Part shown: positions 12,186-23,988 of the stretch, piece by piece
How positions within the stretch are numbered: position 1 is the stretch's first letter
Layout: each line of letters begins with the position of its first letter
Assembly (NCBI RefSeq): GCF_040869045.1
Contig: NC_090319.1
Span: 178,348,645 to 178,412,644 of the forward strand
Direction: 5' to 3'
Length of the DNA stretch: 64,000 nucleotides
Source of the DNA: Eurosta solidaginis
Taxonomy: Eukaryota; Arthropoda; Insecta; Diptera; Tephritidae
The notes under the pieces: generated by a model
The model's database searches: none
Told to the model about the DNA's origin: nothing
What the model saw: only the letters and a program-made list of their open reading frames with translations
Made by a program: the position numbers and the translations under genes

Positions 12186-13552
12186 TGTAATATTTGGGAT
12201 GTCCTGCTAAAGATGTTTAGCAGACTGCCTAGTAAACAGCAGTTTGCCTAAGCAGGACTGGCAGGATCGCCATGTAATATCTGGAGGCGTCCTGTTAAAG
12301 ATGTTCAGCAGACTGCATTGTAAACAACAGTTTGCCTAAGCAGAACTGGCAGCATCGCTATGTAATATTTGAGGTAATGAGAATAACGTAATTTAGGTTG
12401 CAGTGCCCATTTAGCGGCACAAGATAGAATTCACTGCCATTGAAGCGGCATCAGATTGAATTCACCTCTTTATTCAAAAGTTGTTTTCTTTTATACAAAA
12501 TTTCTATGAGCTAACATACTTTTTTACACTAATACTTACAAACTAAGTGTAACACACAAATACATTCAATTCAATTCCCTGGGAACTGCATTCTAAGCAT
12601 AAATAAAATTGGCTGTGAAATCTGCAACGCAAGCACAAATGAATCAAGTTAATAGTATGTTTACAGGTAAAGGCTTGTCGCGAGCAAGCTCCAAATAGTG
12701 GCATACGAAGATCTAGGTTACCACGGTGCACGGTGTACAAAATATATGTTTGTGCAAATGAATGAATGTGTCAATTGAATCTCAGGCCGTACCAAAGCGA
12801 GCCAAAATATATGTAGTACAAATGTATTAATATGTATGCAAGAGTCAATGTATTTTAAGACATTCCAAAACGGGTAGTAATATATGTTTGTACAAATGAG
12901 TGAATAACTGAATGAGTGAATGCTACACCATCCGCCTTTGAAAGAGTAGACATATATAATTTTGAACACGAATTATCTATGGCTACTCAAGTTAGGCTAT
13001 TGATTTTGAATCCGTTTGTGCTTACTTTGCTTGTTGGGCTTTTTTTTTGTGTGTGTCAGTATTTAATGACATTTAGCTTGATTTCCAAAGAATAGCTTAG
13101 ATTTGTTTTCCTCTTTTGTTTTGTTTTATTATTGTATTTATCTTTTGCATACAATAGCAATTTCTTTGTGTTCATAAAATTAAAGTGCTCTTATTCTATA
13201 AATTTAAGTCTATTTTTATGTATTACAATTTTCTTATTATTATTATTTTGATTTACGTTTTCTATGTTTCTATTTTCTACATTGTTTTTATCGAGCTTTA
13301 CTTCTCTAAATGGAATTATAGTAACATTATTATTTTTATCGATATTTTCTACCTTATAGGGTAATAGCCTTATAGGGAATTAAATGCAAAAATTGTTTTT
13401 TTCTTATCGATATTTTATATTCTTCAGGGCCCTATATGTATGTCTACTATCTACCTTATAACCTCTCTAAAAGACGAGGTTTTCCTAGATGAAGCCTGTC
13501 AAACTTATATTTATATTTATAAAAAAACTAATGGATATTAATGATTTAGTTT
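12186..13552 (+). mobile_element. Unit T LTR (with 88-bp subrepeats) plus partial internal region
   Basis: The LTR is 12186-12927. It opens with two 88-bp subunits, each beginning TGTAATAT(T/C)TGG and containing GCAGACTGC...AACAGTTTGCC-like text. The internal sequence then follows colinearly with 9635 onward and stops inside 'ATGATTTAGTTT', where it fuses to a gag piece at 13553. Confidence 0.7.
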
Positions 13553-14031
13553 AGAGAGCTGGTGAAACATTGCAAGAGTTTCGGTCGGATGTTGAAAGGC
13601 TGGCAAATTAGCGAATGCGGACGCACCCGTTGAATACATCTAGATGGTAAAAATCCAGAGCTTTATAAATGAAATACGGGACGTGGAAATAAAGCGAGCT
13701 ACATACGCAAACCCAAAACCTATATTCGCAGAAACGGTATCACATGCTCAGATTCAGGCAACAGCATTTCTGTGTAAGCCAGCTTTCAAAGCACACGCCG
13801 TGTGGAAGTAGAAAAGCCAGACTGGGTGAAGACAATACTGCAGGCACTGAAAGGATCGCAAAAGCGGAATTAAAGAGTTATCAAATGCTTCAAATGTGGG
13901 AAGCCAGGTCAGAATGCACGTCATTGCGGTCTTGGCCCTAGTGGTTCCAACAGCATGGATGGTCTTAAGTAAAAAGCTGGAGGAGATGAGCAAGAGCGAA
14001 CCAGATGTAAAGATCGGGAACTTTCTCCAGC
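13553..14031 (+). pseudogene. Gypsy-1 gag fragment, tandem copy 2
   Basis: This 479-bp block is colinear with 8507-8985, including the CCHC knuckle region (KCFKCGKPG.. readable near 13883). It ends in the same CAGC|TGTAATATTT junction with a unit T LTR. The frame is broken in the same places as the first copy, so the breaks predate the duplication. Confidence 0.85.
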
Positions 14032-15294
14032 TGTAATATTTGGAGGCTTCTTGCTAAGGATGTTCAGCAGACTGCATTGTAAACAGCAGAACTGGCAGGA
14101 TCGCCATGTAATATTTGAGGTAATGAGAAAAACGTAATTTAGATTGCAGTGCCCATTTAGCGGCACCAGATAGAATTCACTGCCATTGAAGCGGCAGCAG
14201 ATTCAATTCACCTCTTTATTCAAAAGTTGTTTTCTTTTATACAATATTTCTATGAGCTAAAATACTTATTTACACTAATACTTACAAACTAAGTGTAACA
14301 CACAAATACATTCAATTCAGTTCTCTAACTGCATTCTAAGCATAAATAAAATTGGCTGTGGAATCTGCAACGCAAGCATAAATGAATCATGTTAATAATA
14401 TGTTTACAGGTAAAGGCTTGTCGCGAGCAAGCTCCAAACAGTGGCATACCAAGATCTAGGTTACCATGGTGCACGGTGTACAAAATATATGTTTGTGCAA
14501 ATGAATGAATGTGTCAATTGAATGTCAGGCCGTACCAAAGCGATCCAAAATATATGTATGTACAAAGGTATTAATATGTATGTAAGAGTCAATGTATTTT
14601 AAGACATTCCAAAACGGGTCGTAATATATGTTTGTACAAATGAGTGAATAACTGAATGAGTGAATGCTACACCATCCGCCTTTCAAAGAGTAGACATATA
14701 TAATTTTGAACACGAATTATTTATGACTACTCAAGTTAGGCTATTGATTTTGAATCCGTTTGTGCTTACTTTGCTTGTTGGGTTTTTTTTTGTGTGTGTC
14801 AGTATTTTACGACATTTAGCTTAATTTCCAGAGAATAGTTTACATTTGTTTTCCTCTTTTGTTTTGTTTTATTATTGTATTTTTCTTTTGCATACAATAA
14901 AAATTTCTTTGTGTTCATAAAATTAAAGTGCTCTTATTCTATGAGTTTAAGTCTATTTTTATGTATTACCATTTTCTTATTATTATTATTTTGATTTACG
15001 TTTTCTATGTTTTTTTTTCTACATTGTTTTTATCGAGCTTTACTACTCTAAATGGAATTATAGCAGCATTATTATTTGTATCGATCTTTTCTACCTTATA
15101 GGCTATTAGCCTTATAGGGAATTAAATGCAAAAATTGTTTTTTTCTTATCGATATTTTATATTCTGCAGGGTCCTATATGTATGTCTACTATCCGCCTTT
15201 TAACCTCTCTAAAAGACGAGGTTTTCCTAGATGAAGCCTGTCAAACTTATATTTATATTTATAAAAAAACTAATGGATATTAATGATTTAGTTT
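14032..15294 (+). mobile_element. Unit T LTR plus partial internal region, tandem copy
   Basis: The LTR is 14032-14671 (single 88-bp unit, slightly shortened). The internal part runs to the same breakpoint ('GATTTAGTTT') as at 13552. With the preceding gag block it forms a 1742-bp unit (13553-15294) whose next copy starts at 15295. Confidence 0.75.
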
Positions 15295-15758
15295 AGAGAG
15301 CTGGTGAAACATTGCAAGAGTTTCGGTCGGATGTTGAAAGGCTGGCAAATTAGCGAATGCGGACGCACCCGTTGAATACATCTAGATGGTAAAAATCCAG
15401 AGCTTTATAAATGAAATACGGGACGTGGAAATAAAGCGAGCTACATACGCAAACCCAAAACCTATATTCGCAGAAACGGTATCACATGCTCAGATTCAGG
15501 CAACAGCATTTCTGTGTAAGCCAGCTTTCAAAGCACACGCCGTGTGGAAGTAGAAAAGCCAGACTGGGTGAAGACAATACTGCAGGCACTGAAAGGATCG
15601 CAAAAGCGGAATTAAAGAGTTATCAAATGCTTCAAATGTGGGAAGCCAGGTCAGAATTCACGTCATTGCGGTCTTGGCCCTAGTGGTTCCAACAGCATGG
15701 ATGGTCTTAAGTAAAAAGCTGGAGGAGATGAGCAAGAGCGAACCAGATGTAAAGATCG
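15295..15758 (+). pseudogene. Gypsy-1 gag fragment, tandem copy 3 (3' cut)
   Basis: Colinear with 8507 onward and almost identical to the copy at 13553. It stops at 'GTAAAGATCGA', where it fuses through TTGATTTGTTC to the far internal region of unit T (homologous to 11458 onward). Confidence 0.8.
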
Positions 15759-15759
15759 A

Positions 15760-16208
15760 TTGATTGATTTGTTCGTAAAATCTTGCTTTATAACTTTCTT
15801 GTTTGTAAAAAATTTTTCTGTTTAAAAATATTTTTATTTTTTTTTCAAAATATCATAATTTATTTTTTCTTACTTAACAAATTTTACAGAATATTGGAAT
15901 TTTCTCTACTATTTTCATTTTTTTTTTTCGTTTTCTATGCGACTTTGGGCTTCATATTTTTTTCTATTTTTCTTCATATTCATTGATCTGCCTAAGTTCT
16001 ATTAGTTAAAAAATGTTTACAAAATTTTAATTAAATAAAATTTTTTTTCTTCTTTATTACTTAACTTTTGTTTCTCCTTCCTGAATTAATTGTACAACGC
16101 AAAAATACTGCGTCAAATTCTTTTTGATTATTGATTTCGTTCATTGAAAAACTTAGAGCGAGAAGAAAAAAATTCTTAATTTTGTTAGCAAAAATCTACT
16201 TTTTGCCC
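15760..16208 (+). mobile_element. Unit T internal region, left part of BEL-A target
   Basis: Colinear with about 11460-11908. It ends in TTTTTGCCC, and the homologous sequence continues at 39187 with GTAAACTG, as it does uninterrupted at 11909. This shows BEL-A inserted here with the duplication TGCCC (16204-16208 and 39182-39186). Confidence 0.85.
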
Positions 16209-16976
16209 TGTTTAGGCCACCAGCCTAAATATTCGCTACCACCCTAATGCACATTTTTTGGCAATATTATTATTTACCAGTAACGGCCCACCCCTGCCGA
16301 GCGCTAACTTCAAAGGGGAAAAACTCGACGAAAGTTAGCTATCGGCAGGTGGTGCGGACCTTTTTCGTTTTTAAATCATTCTTTTCTAATTTGGAACGTT
16401 CAAGAGCCAGCAGCTAGCCCCAGGTGAGTAGTAAAAAGTGAGTTATATAAATCAACCATTTCCCACCTTTTTCCATCTTTTGTGCTAAGTGCGGTTTTCA
16501 TCGTCAGTAATATTTGCAAATTAATATAAAGTGAATTTTCCAAGTGCACAGTGAGTTGTCGATTTTAATTGATATATCTAGTTTTCCGCATTATAATTGC
16601 GCTCATCCGTGCGCATTTGAATTGACAAAATTATAATTGTCCGCTTTGAATTGCCAAGTGGAAATTTCTTATATCCTAACTACTTGCACTTGCGGGAAGA
16701 TTGCACTTCGATAAATTTGGATTTTGTATTTCCATTAAGTTCGTTCTGCACTACTGCATATAAAGTCGGAATAACTATTTATATTGTGAAATAATTAGTT
16801 TGTGAGAGTTTCATTTTTGTAAACACATAACGTAGCTCGTCGCTAATACCTCACTTTATATTTTATAAATAAATAATAATACATTGTGATTACTCGGTAT
16901 TAATGCTTCTTTTTTTATTTCTTTATTTGCGTGCGATCGCGCCCTACGACCCGGGTGCCACATTCCCCCCGCAACA
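16209..16976 (+). mobile_element. BEL-A 5' LTR (768 bp)
   Basis: Starts TGTTTAGGCC and ends CCCGCAACA. The U3 part has a long imperfect stem (16287-16311 against 16330-16357, CACCCCTGCCGAGCG.TAAC). An AATAAA lies near 16868. The sequence after it, TGGGTCCTTACGCGCC at 16977, is the candidate primer-binding site (tRNA not assigned). Confidence 0.9.
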
Positions 16977-18846
16977 TGGGTCCTTACGCGCCGAGGAAAG
17001 TAAGATTTTGAGCATATTTTTTTTGGCAAAAACTCAGAAAATCAGAACATTTGGAAAAGTTGAGAATTTGGAAATTATAATTTACTGTGAACAAAGGTAT
17101 TATCGACACATATCACAAACCAGCGAGGGAGCAAAAAACGAGACAAGCAAGCAACTCGTTAACTCACACATACATTAAAATCATCACATCCATCCAGCAT
17201 CACATACAACCCATTATATCATACAGTCCATTAGCTTCATCACACAACATCACAATCAAATCATCGAAATCACATCACGTCAGCGCACAACATCAAGCAG
17301 TCCACTCATCTACATCACATACAACCCAATATCTTCATCACATCATCTCATTACTCATCAACATTATATACAATCCGTCAAGAGCATCAGCACATCATAT
17401 CATCATCACAATTTGTCATCACTCTACAGTCCATCACATCTACACATCGCTGCACATCGATCAAATAAAAACTTAAGTACGTACGTGGTTGCTTGGTTGC
17501 ACAAAACACTTTTTTTTTAGTTGCGTGATTTTACGCACGGAAAGTGCATTCCGTGTTAGATATAATAAAGGCAAAGCAAGTGAAATTGCTAAATTTCGTG
17601 TTTTAAACACACCAATCGCCTTTTGACGATCGGGTAATTCCCCCCACCAGTGGTAAGGGTTACTCGACACCGCTCAAGGCAGACAGTCAGTGAATTTTTT
17701 TTTTGTTTTTTTTTTTTCACATTCATCACTGCACTGTGTTGTACCCCCTCATCGTCACATACGTTGACAAAACTTGCGGCATACCATATTTTCACTTGGT
17801 TGATAGCCTTAGCTTATCTATCACGGAAGTCACTTTAGTAATCAGTTTGCGAGCTGAAATAATACCAAAAGCCAAAAAATTAGCACTGCGTTGGGTGGCT
17901 AGTGGCTTGATTACACAAACAAACTATATCACTATATTATATAGCTTGTATTTTTCTCATTTTTTCTTAATAAATATTTTAAATTGTACGTATTCCACGT
18001 CAAGTTGAATATACAAAATTTATTTCCTTTGGTTGGGAAAGATACCCTGGTTGGCTACTCGAGGATATTCATTAGCGTTTACATCACACTTTTTTGCATA
18101 CACATTAAATACTCGTTGGGATTTCTATCTGTGGTTCACATTTTACACTATATCCACATTGGGATTACCATCGGCGTTTTAAATTTTTGTAAACACGCCA
18201 AATTTTTTGGAAAATATTTCTATCTGTGTCCAACACACCTGTTAAGACACATTAAATATTTGCAGACGATTCTCTTCTCTGCATTGCACATCACTGTAGA
18301 CACATTAAATCCTTTCAGGACTTCTATCCGTGCTTAATATCACTTTCCACACACTAGAACCTTTCAGGATTTCTATCTGTGCTGCATATCACTACATTTA
18401 TATCACTTTATACACACTAAATCCTCGTCAGGATTCCTATCTGTGTTTATTTCCATATCACTGTATACACATTAAATCCTCGTCAGGATTTCTATCTGTG
18501 GCTTACATAATCCTCGTGAGGATCTCTATAAGTGGTTCAGTACTGGCCACACATTCATTCACATCAAGATTTACATCTGATTCATTTTTTCGCTTATCAC
18601 TAAATTCACATACGATTGTTTTTTGTGTTAACACATACAATCAGTTCAGAGTTTCAATCCGTGTGTTTTTTTAAAGATTTCACTTATAGAGCACAGTCAC
18701 AGCAGGATTGATAGCTGGGCTACGTTCAAAAAAACAAAACACTCTTATAATTTTTGCTGCAGTTGAATACACACCAACGCCACTAAGTCTTTTGCCTTCA
18801 AGCTCGACACCTTCAAAGAAACAAAATATTCAGATTAATTAAAGCA
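16977..18846 (+). other. BEL-A 5' leader
   Basis: About 1.87 kb of non-coding leader before the gag ATG at 18847. The stretch 17100-17470 is strikingly G-poor, built of CATCACA/CAACATC words. The stretch 18090-18545 carries a degenerate repeat described separately. Short open frames here lack any similarity and are not called. Such leaders hold dimerisation/packaging signals in LTR elements. Which part does so here cannot be told. Confidence 0.6.
18090..18545 (+). repeat. Hairpin-bearing leader repeat, about 7 degenerate units
   Basis: Units of about 50-70 bp contain 'CACATTAAATCCT(CGT)CAGGATTTCTATCTGTG'-like text (split here: ACATTAAATCCTCGT then CAGGATTTCTATCTGTG). Better copies are near 18303, 18355, 18414 and 18470. 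The ATCCT...AGGAT core is a self-complementary mini-hairpin kept in most units. Confidence 0.65.
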
Positions 18847-21800
18847 ATGGAGACTTATATTAGATTGGCTGATTCCATAGTGGAGTTTGAGCAAGATTTC
18901 AACTCTGCCCCGGCCGAATCCCGGAACAAGCACACCCTTGCACTACTGCAAGAGGAGCTAAAGGCACTATGGAAGAAGACCAAGTCCACATATGAAGGTC
19001 TTCTCAGCAATCCTGAGCTGTCCAAAGAGGAACTCAGCTCACTAAGAAGAAAGAATAAAAGTTGCTTCGCATGCTACCTGCAATGCATGTCTGCTGTGGC
19101 GGCTGAAGCCGAAGCTATCACCCCACAGCCGGCTCAGGATGAGGTAAAGGATGAAGACTCTTCGCGCCGTGGACATAAAATGCGGCTGCCGCCTTGTGAC
19201 ACCGATGTATTTAAAGACTACCTTTCCTGGCCAGCCTTTAGAGATATGTTCACGGCGATATACATCCACAATACGGATCTGAAAGATGTCGAGAAATTAT
19301 ACTATTTAAAACAAAAAACGCAAGGGGAGGCAAAAGAAATAGTGGGCAGGTCCTCATTAACAAACGAGGGGTTTGCAACCGCCTGGAAAAACTTAAGCGA
19401 CAGGTACGAAAATAAACGTATCCTCGTCAACACACAACTAAAACTTTTATTTCATCTGACGGCAGTCGAACAGGAGTGTGGAACCTCAATCAAAAAATTG
19501 CAACGGGAGATAAACAATTGCATTTCTGCGCTACAATGTCATAATATTGACATCACAAATTGGGATGCAATTATAACTTACTTATGCTCCACAAAACTCC
19601 CTGAATCTACACTGGCTATTTGGGAACAGACCGTAGAACGAAAAACAGATATTCCGAAATGGGAGGATATGGACAAATTCCTGTCCAATCGCTTCCAGAC
19701 ATTAGAGACGGTTTCCGATCTTAGGGGTAATAAAACGACAAAAACACCCAAAAGACAAAATTCAAACTCTCGGGAAAATTCTACGAAACTTGGGGTTTAC
19801 CAAGCCAGCGTACCCAAATCAGCCTGTAAGATGTGCAACAGTACGGAGCACAAATTACGAAATTGCCAAAAATTCCGTAGGTTGTCCACGTCAGGAAAAA
19901 TCGAATTTGTCAAAAACAATAGTTACTGTCTGAATTGTCTGTCGGGTGGACACACCGTGACACGATGCACAAGCCAATTTAATTGCAGCACGTGCCATGC
20001 AAAGCACAACACCTTGGTCCATCTTCCGACAGCACAACCAAAGACAACTCCTCAAAGGTGGACTCAAAACGCCACCGACAGTACACCTTCAACCTCACAG
20101 CAGGCTAGGGCAAGGATGGAGTCTGAAAAAAGACAAGATAATGCTAATAACGTTTCTTCGTGTCATGCTAACACCACTAAAGGGGTGTTATTAGGAACAG
20201 CACGTGTTAATATACACTATAATGGAGTGAAATTTTCCGCCAGAGCGCTGATAGACTCTGGGTCCGAATGCTCTTTCATAACAGAAAGACTAAAAAAGTG
20301 AATAAACCTTCCATCCAAACGTCTGCATGTGCAAGTGTCAGGAATAAATAATACACCATCTGCACAAGTAAAGGAACCATGTGCGATTACCTTAGGTTCG
20401 CTTACAGATCCCTTAGTAAGCATCAATACAGTGGCCCTAGTCCTGCCTCAATTAACAGGGGACCTTCCGACTTGCCAAGTGAGCGCAACGACTCGGCAAG
20501 CGTTCCCTGATCTGATTTTGGCGGATAAGAGGTTCTTCATTAATGAACCAGTCGACCTCATACTTGGAGGCGACATTTACCCCCAGATAATACTGAACGG
20601 TATACGGAAGAACGTTCTAAATACGCTTCTCGCCCAAGAAACCGTCTTCGGTTGGATTTTAACCGGTCGTGCAGATGCACCTCACCCAACCAATACACGA
20701 GTATCCTTTTTCAATGAAATTAGCCTAGACAAGCAGCTAGCCGCTTTCTGGGAACTTGAAAACGTACCTACAAAAAAGGACCTGACCGAAGATAATGCCT
20801 ATTGCGAGGCACTATATAAAAACACAACGGAAAGGAATTCAGATGGAAGATATACCGTCGCCCTTCCATTCAAACAAAGCTTCCCAAAAACCGTCTGTTT
20901 AGGCCCATCTCTCAAGAGCGTCTGCTCTCAGTTCTATCGGAACGAGACACGCCTAGCCAAGACACCGGCCCTACAGACGGAATACAATAGGGTACTGACA
21001 GAATACGTCACGTTAGAGCACATGTTTAAGGTGCACACCGAAGTACCACCACAATCAACTGATTGCTACTTCTTACCGCATCATGCGGTGATCAAAGAAG
21101 AAAGCACAACGACTAAAGTAAGGGTCGTATTCAATGCGTCGTGCCCGACATCCAATGGCACAAGCCTGAGCGATGTGCTACACATCGGCCCAGTACTTCA
21201 ATCTGACTTAACAATACTACTCCTCCGATGGAGATTCTACAAGTACGTAATCAACAGCGACATTGAGAAGATGTACAGGCAAATTTGGGTAAAGGAAAAT
21301 CAAACCCAATACCAAAGAATAGTTTTTCGACTCAAAGCAGAGGATCCTGTCAGCGTGTTTGAGCTCAACACGGTAACCTTTGGGGTAAACTGTGCCCCCT
21401 ATCTAGCGATCAGAACCCTACATCAACTTGCTGATGACATCGAAGCATCTTTGCAAACCGCAGCGCACATCTTGCGAAACAGTATGTATGTCGATGACGT
21501 CCTTGCAGGGGGGCATATCATCGAGGAAGCAATCGCGGCTCGCGATGAAATCACAGCTGCATTAAAGTCAGCAGGATTCCCTCTGCGAAAGTGGACCTCT
21601 AATTGCAGTAGGATACTACAGGGCATACCCAAACCTCACAGGCTTACGGAAGACTTTCTGGAGTTCGAGAACGCGAGCATGGTAAAAACCCTAGGAATCC
21701 GTTGGAACGCGCATTCCGACTATTTTTATTTCACAGCGAAACCAATCGAAAACCAGGATATCTTAACAAAGAGGGCGATCCTATCGGCCATCGCCAAACT

Positions 21801-23301
21801 CTTCGACCCGTTAGGCTGGCTTGCTCCAGTTATCATCGTAGCCAAGATATTAATGCAGAACATTTGGCTGGAGGGGACGGATTGGGATGAACCGGTATCC
21901 ACAATCACTCTAGATTGGTGGCAAACCTTTATGCAGGAGTACCCCGCCATTAACCGGATTCGTATACCTCGGTGGGTGCACTTCACCTCAACCAAAGATA
22001 TAGAAATTCACGGCTTCTGTGACGCGTCCGAAAAAGCCTACGCAGCTACGGTTTACGTGCGAGCTAAGATCAACGATAGGACATGGCAAAAACGAGGGTG
22101 GCACCAGTTAAAACAATTTCACTACCAAGATTGGAGATATGCGGTGCCGTCTTGCTGGCTGAGACTTTGGAAACCGTGATGGGGAACCTGAACTTAAGCA
22201 AATTTAACATTCACCTTTGGACAGATTCGACCATCGTCCTAGCATGGATTCGAAAACCCCGTGTTCCTGGTCAAAATTTGTAGCTCACAGGGTGACAAAA
22301 GTCGTGGAGAAGATAGGAACGAAAGCATGGCATCATGTAGAGTCCGCATCAAATCCAGCGGACTTATCCAGCAGAGGACTTCCAGCCACGGACCTAGTCG
22401 ACAACTCTTTGTGGTGGCAGGGACCTTCTTGGCTGAAAGAAGGCAAAGCGGAATGGCCATCTCAAGGCGAACAGGAGTTCCACACAAACATCGAAGAAAA
22501 ACGAGTACAAGTGCATGCAGCAACGAACATCAACAATAGCGAGGATATTCTTGATCGGTTTTCCGATCTGTCAAGAGCGTTGCGGGTAATCTCCCACATT
22601 ATCAGATTCGCCAATAGAACCCATCCAAAAACTAAAGCGTCCTTTAAAGCAGAGTCGTACCAGTTATCGCCTGACGAAATCAAGGCTACGACTAGCCGCC
22701 TCATAAGGATATCCCAAACCAACCACTATGCCGAAGAAATAAGCTCTCTGAGAACTAGGAAACCCATTGCGACCAAAAGCGAGATTCTCTCTCTAGACCC
22801 CTTTATCGACGAAGATAATGTCATTCGGGTGGGGGATCGTCTCAACGCATCCAGAGACGTTCCCGTCGACGAGCGTCACCCGATAATCCTCCCTTACGCC
22901 TGCCGACTCACCCGTCTCCTAGTCCAGTTTGTCCACACCATTTCCATACATGGTGGAAACCAACTAATACTGCGGCTCCTACGCACGCAGTATTGGATAC
23001 CTCGGGTCAAAAACATGATCCGATCCATCATCCACAACTGCAAGGCCTGTACGCTATTCCGCAAACGTTCCCCGACGCAACTCATGGGAACCCTCCCTGC
23101 GGAACGCACCACCTTTAGCATGGCATTTACCAACACCGGGGTGGATTTCGTCGGACCGTTTGACATCAAGTCTTACAGCGGACGAGGATGCCGCATGTCT
23201 AAGGGATACGTCTGCCTATTCGTCTGCTTTGCGACTAAGGCGATCCACTTGGAGGCGACTAGCGACCTCAGCACCGCCGCGTTTCTCGCAGCATTTAGCC
23301 G
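18847..23301 (+). pseudogene. BEL-A gag-pol, 5' part (interrupted by BEL-B)
   Basis: A polyprotein with the BEL/Pao order. Gag core: LPPCDTDVFKDY at about residue 113, then FRDMFTAIYIH. Two zinc-knuckle clusters (CKMC...C, CLNCL..GH....C) follow at about 330-385, then retropepsin ALIDSGSECSF at about 469. Reverse transcriptase has FLPHHAV, VRVVFNAS and YVDD (about 21488). RNase H has [11 protein letters not shown] and LWTDST. Integrase has its zinc finger (C..C at about 23040) and the first Asp in GVDFVGPF. Damage: in-frame TGA at 20299-20301 just after the protease active site, compensating frameshifts near 22085 and 22270, and BEL-B inserted at 23302. It continues at 31938. Confidence 0.92.
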
Positions 23302-23977
23302 TGGTTAGGGGAGCACAAGCTAAAATTTACCTTCCGTTTTACTGTGGGATGTAGCTGGTGTGGCTGCAGCTGCTGCTTTGATGATGGTGGTTGGTGTGGC
23401 TCGTTCCAGGTATATGGTGCTGCAAGTGCACTAGAGGTGAAAAATGTTTCCTACACGAGTATTCCGCACGAAAACAAAGGGGAATATTTGGCAAATTTAC
23501 AAGAAAAACTCTTTTCACTTCAACTTCACTATTGCTTTAGTATATTATGCATATATATATCTTTAAAAGGAGATTTTACAATTTTTTTTGTGTCACACAC
23601 GAGATGGATAATTTCGAATGAATAAAAATAAAAAGAAATGTCAAAACAATAATATAAATGTATGTATGTACGTACATAGTCACATCTGTCAACCCATTGT
23701 TGGGGTTGCCAGAGGGGTGAAATACGCTCGCGTGTTAGCGTAAAATACAAACATTTCAAATTCTTAAATTTAATAAATATGTACGTAATATATGATATTA
23801 CGTATTCGTACGTGCAAATAATTCAGAATGCGTACTTATACGTAAAAGGTACATATGTAAAAAACTTCAATATAAAATTCAGCTAAATTCATTTAAATTC
23901 ATGTTTAGGTTTTCTTAAGCCTAAGTTCTATTAAATAGAAGGGTTGGCTGTTGGCGACTACGACAGTCGCTCAAACA
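23302..23977 (-). mobile_element. BEL-B 3' LTR
   Basis: On the minus strand it runs TGTTTGAGCGACTG...CCCCTAACCA. The ORF upstream stops only 11 bp before it. A weak purine-rich stretch GGGCCGGGACGA abuts it and may serve as the polypurine tract. Confidence 0.93.
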
Positions 23978-23988
23978 TCGTCCCGGCC

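Noticed and set aside
17984..18674. Two open frames of 114-117 codons in the BEL-A leader
   Set aside because: They translate the hairpin repeats into low-complexity hydrophobic text without family resemblance.
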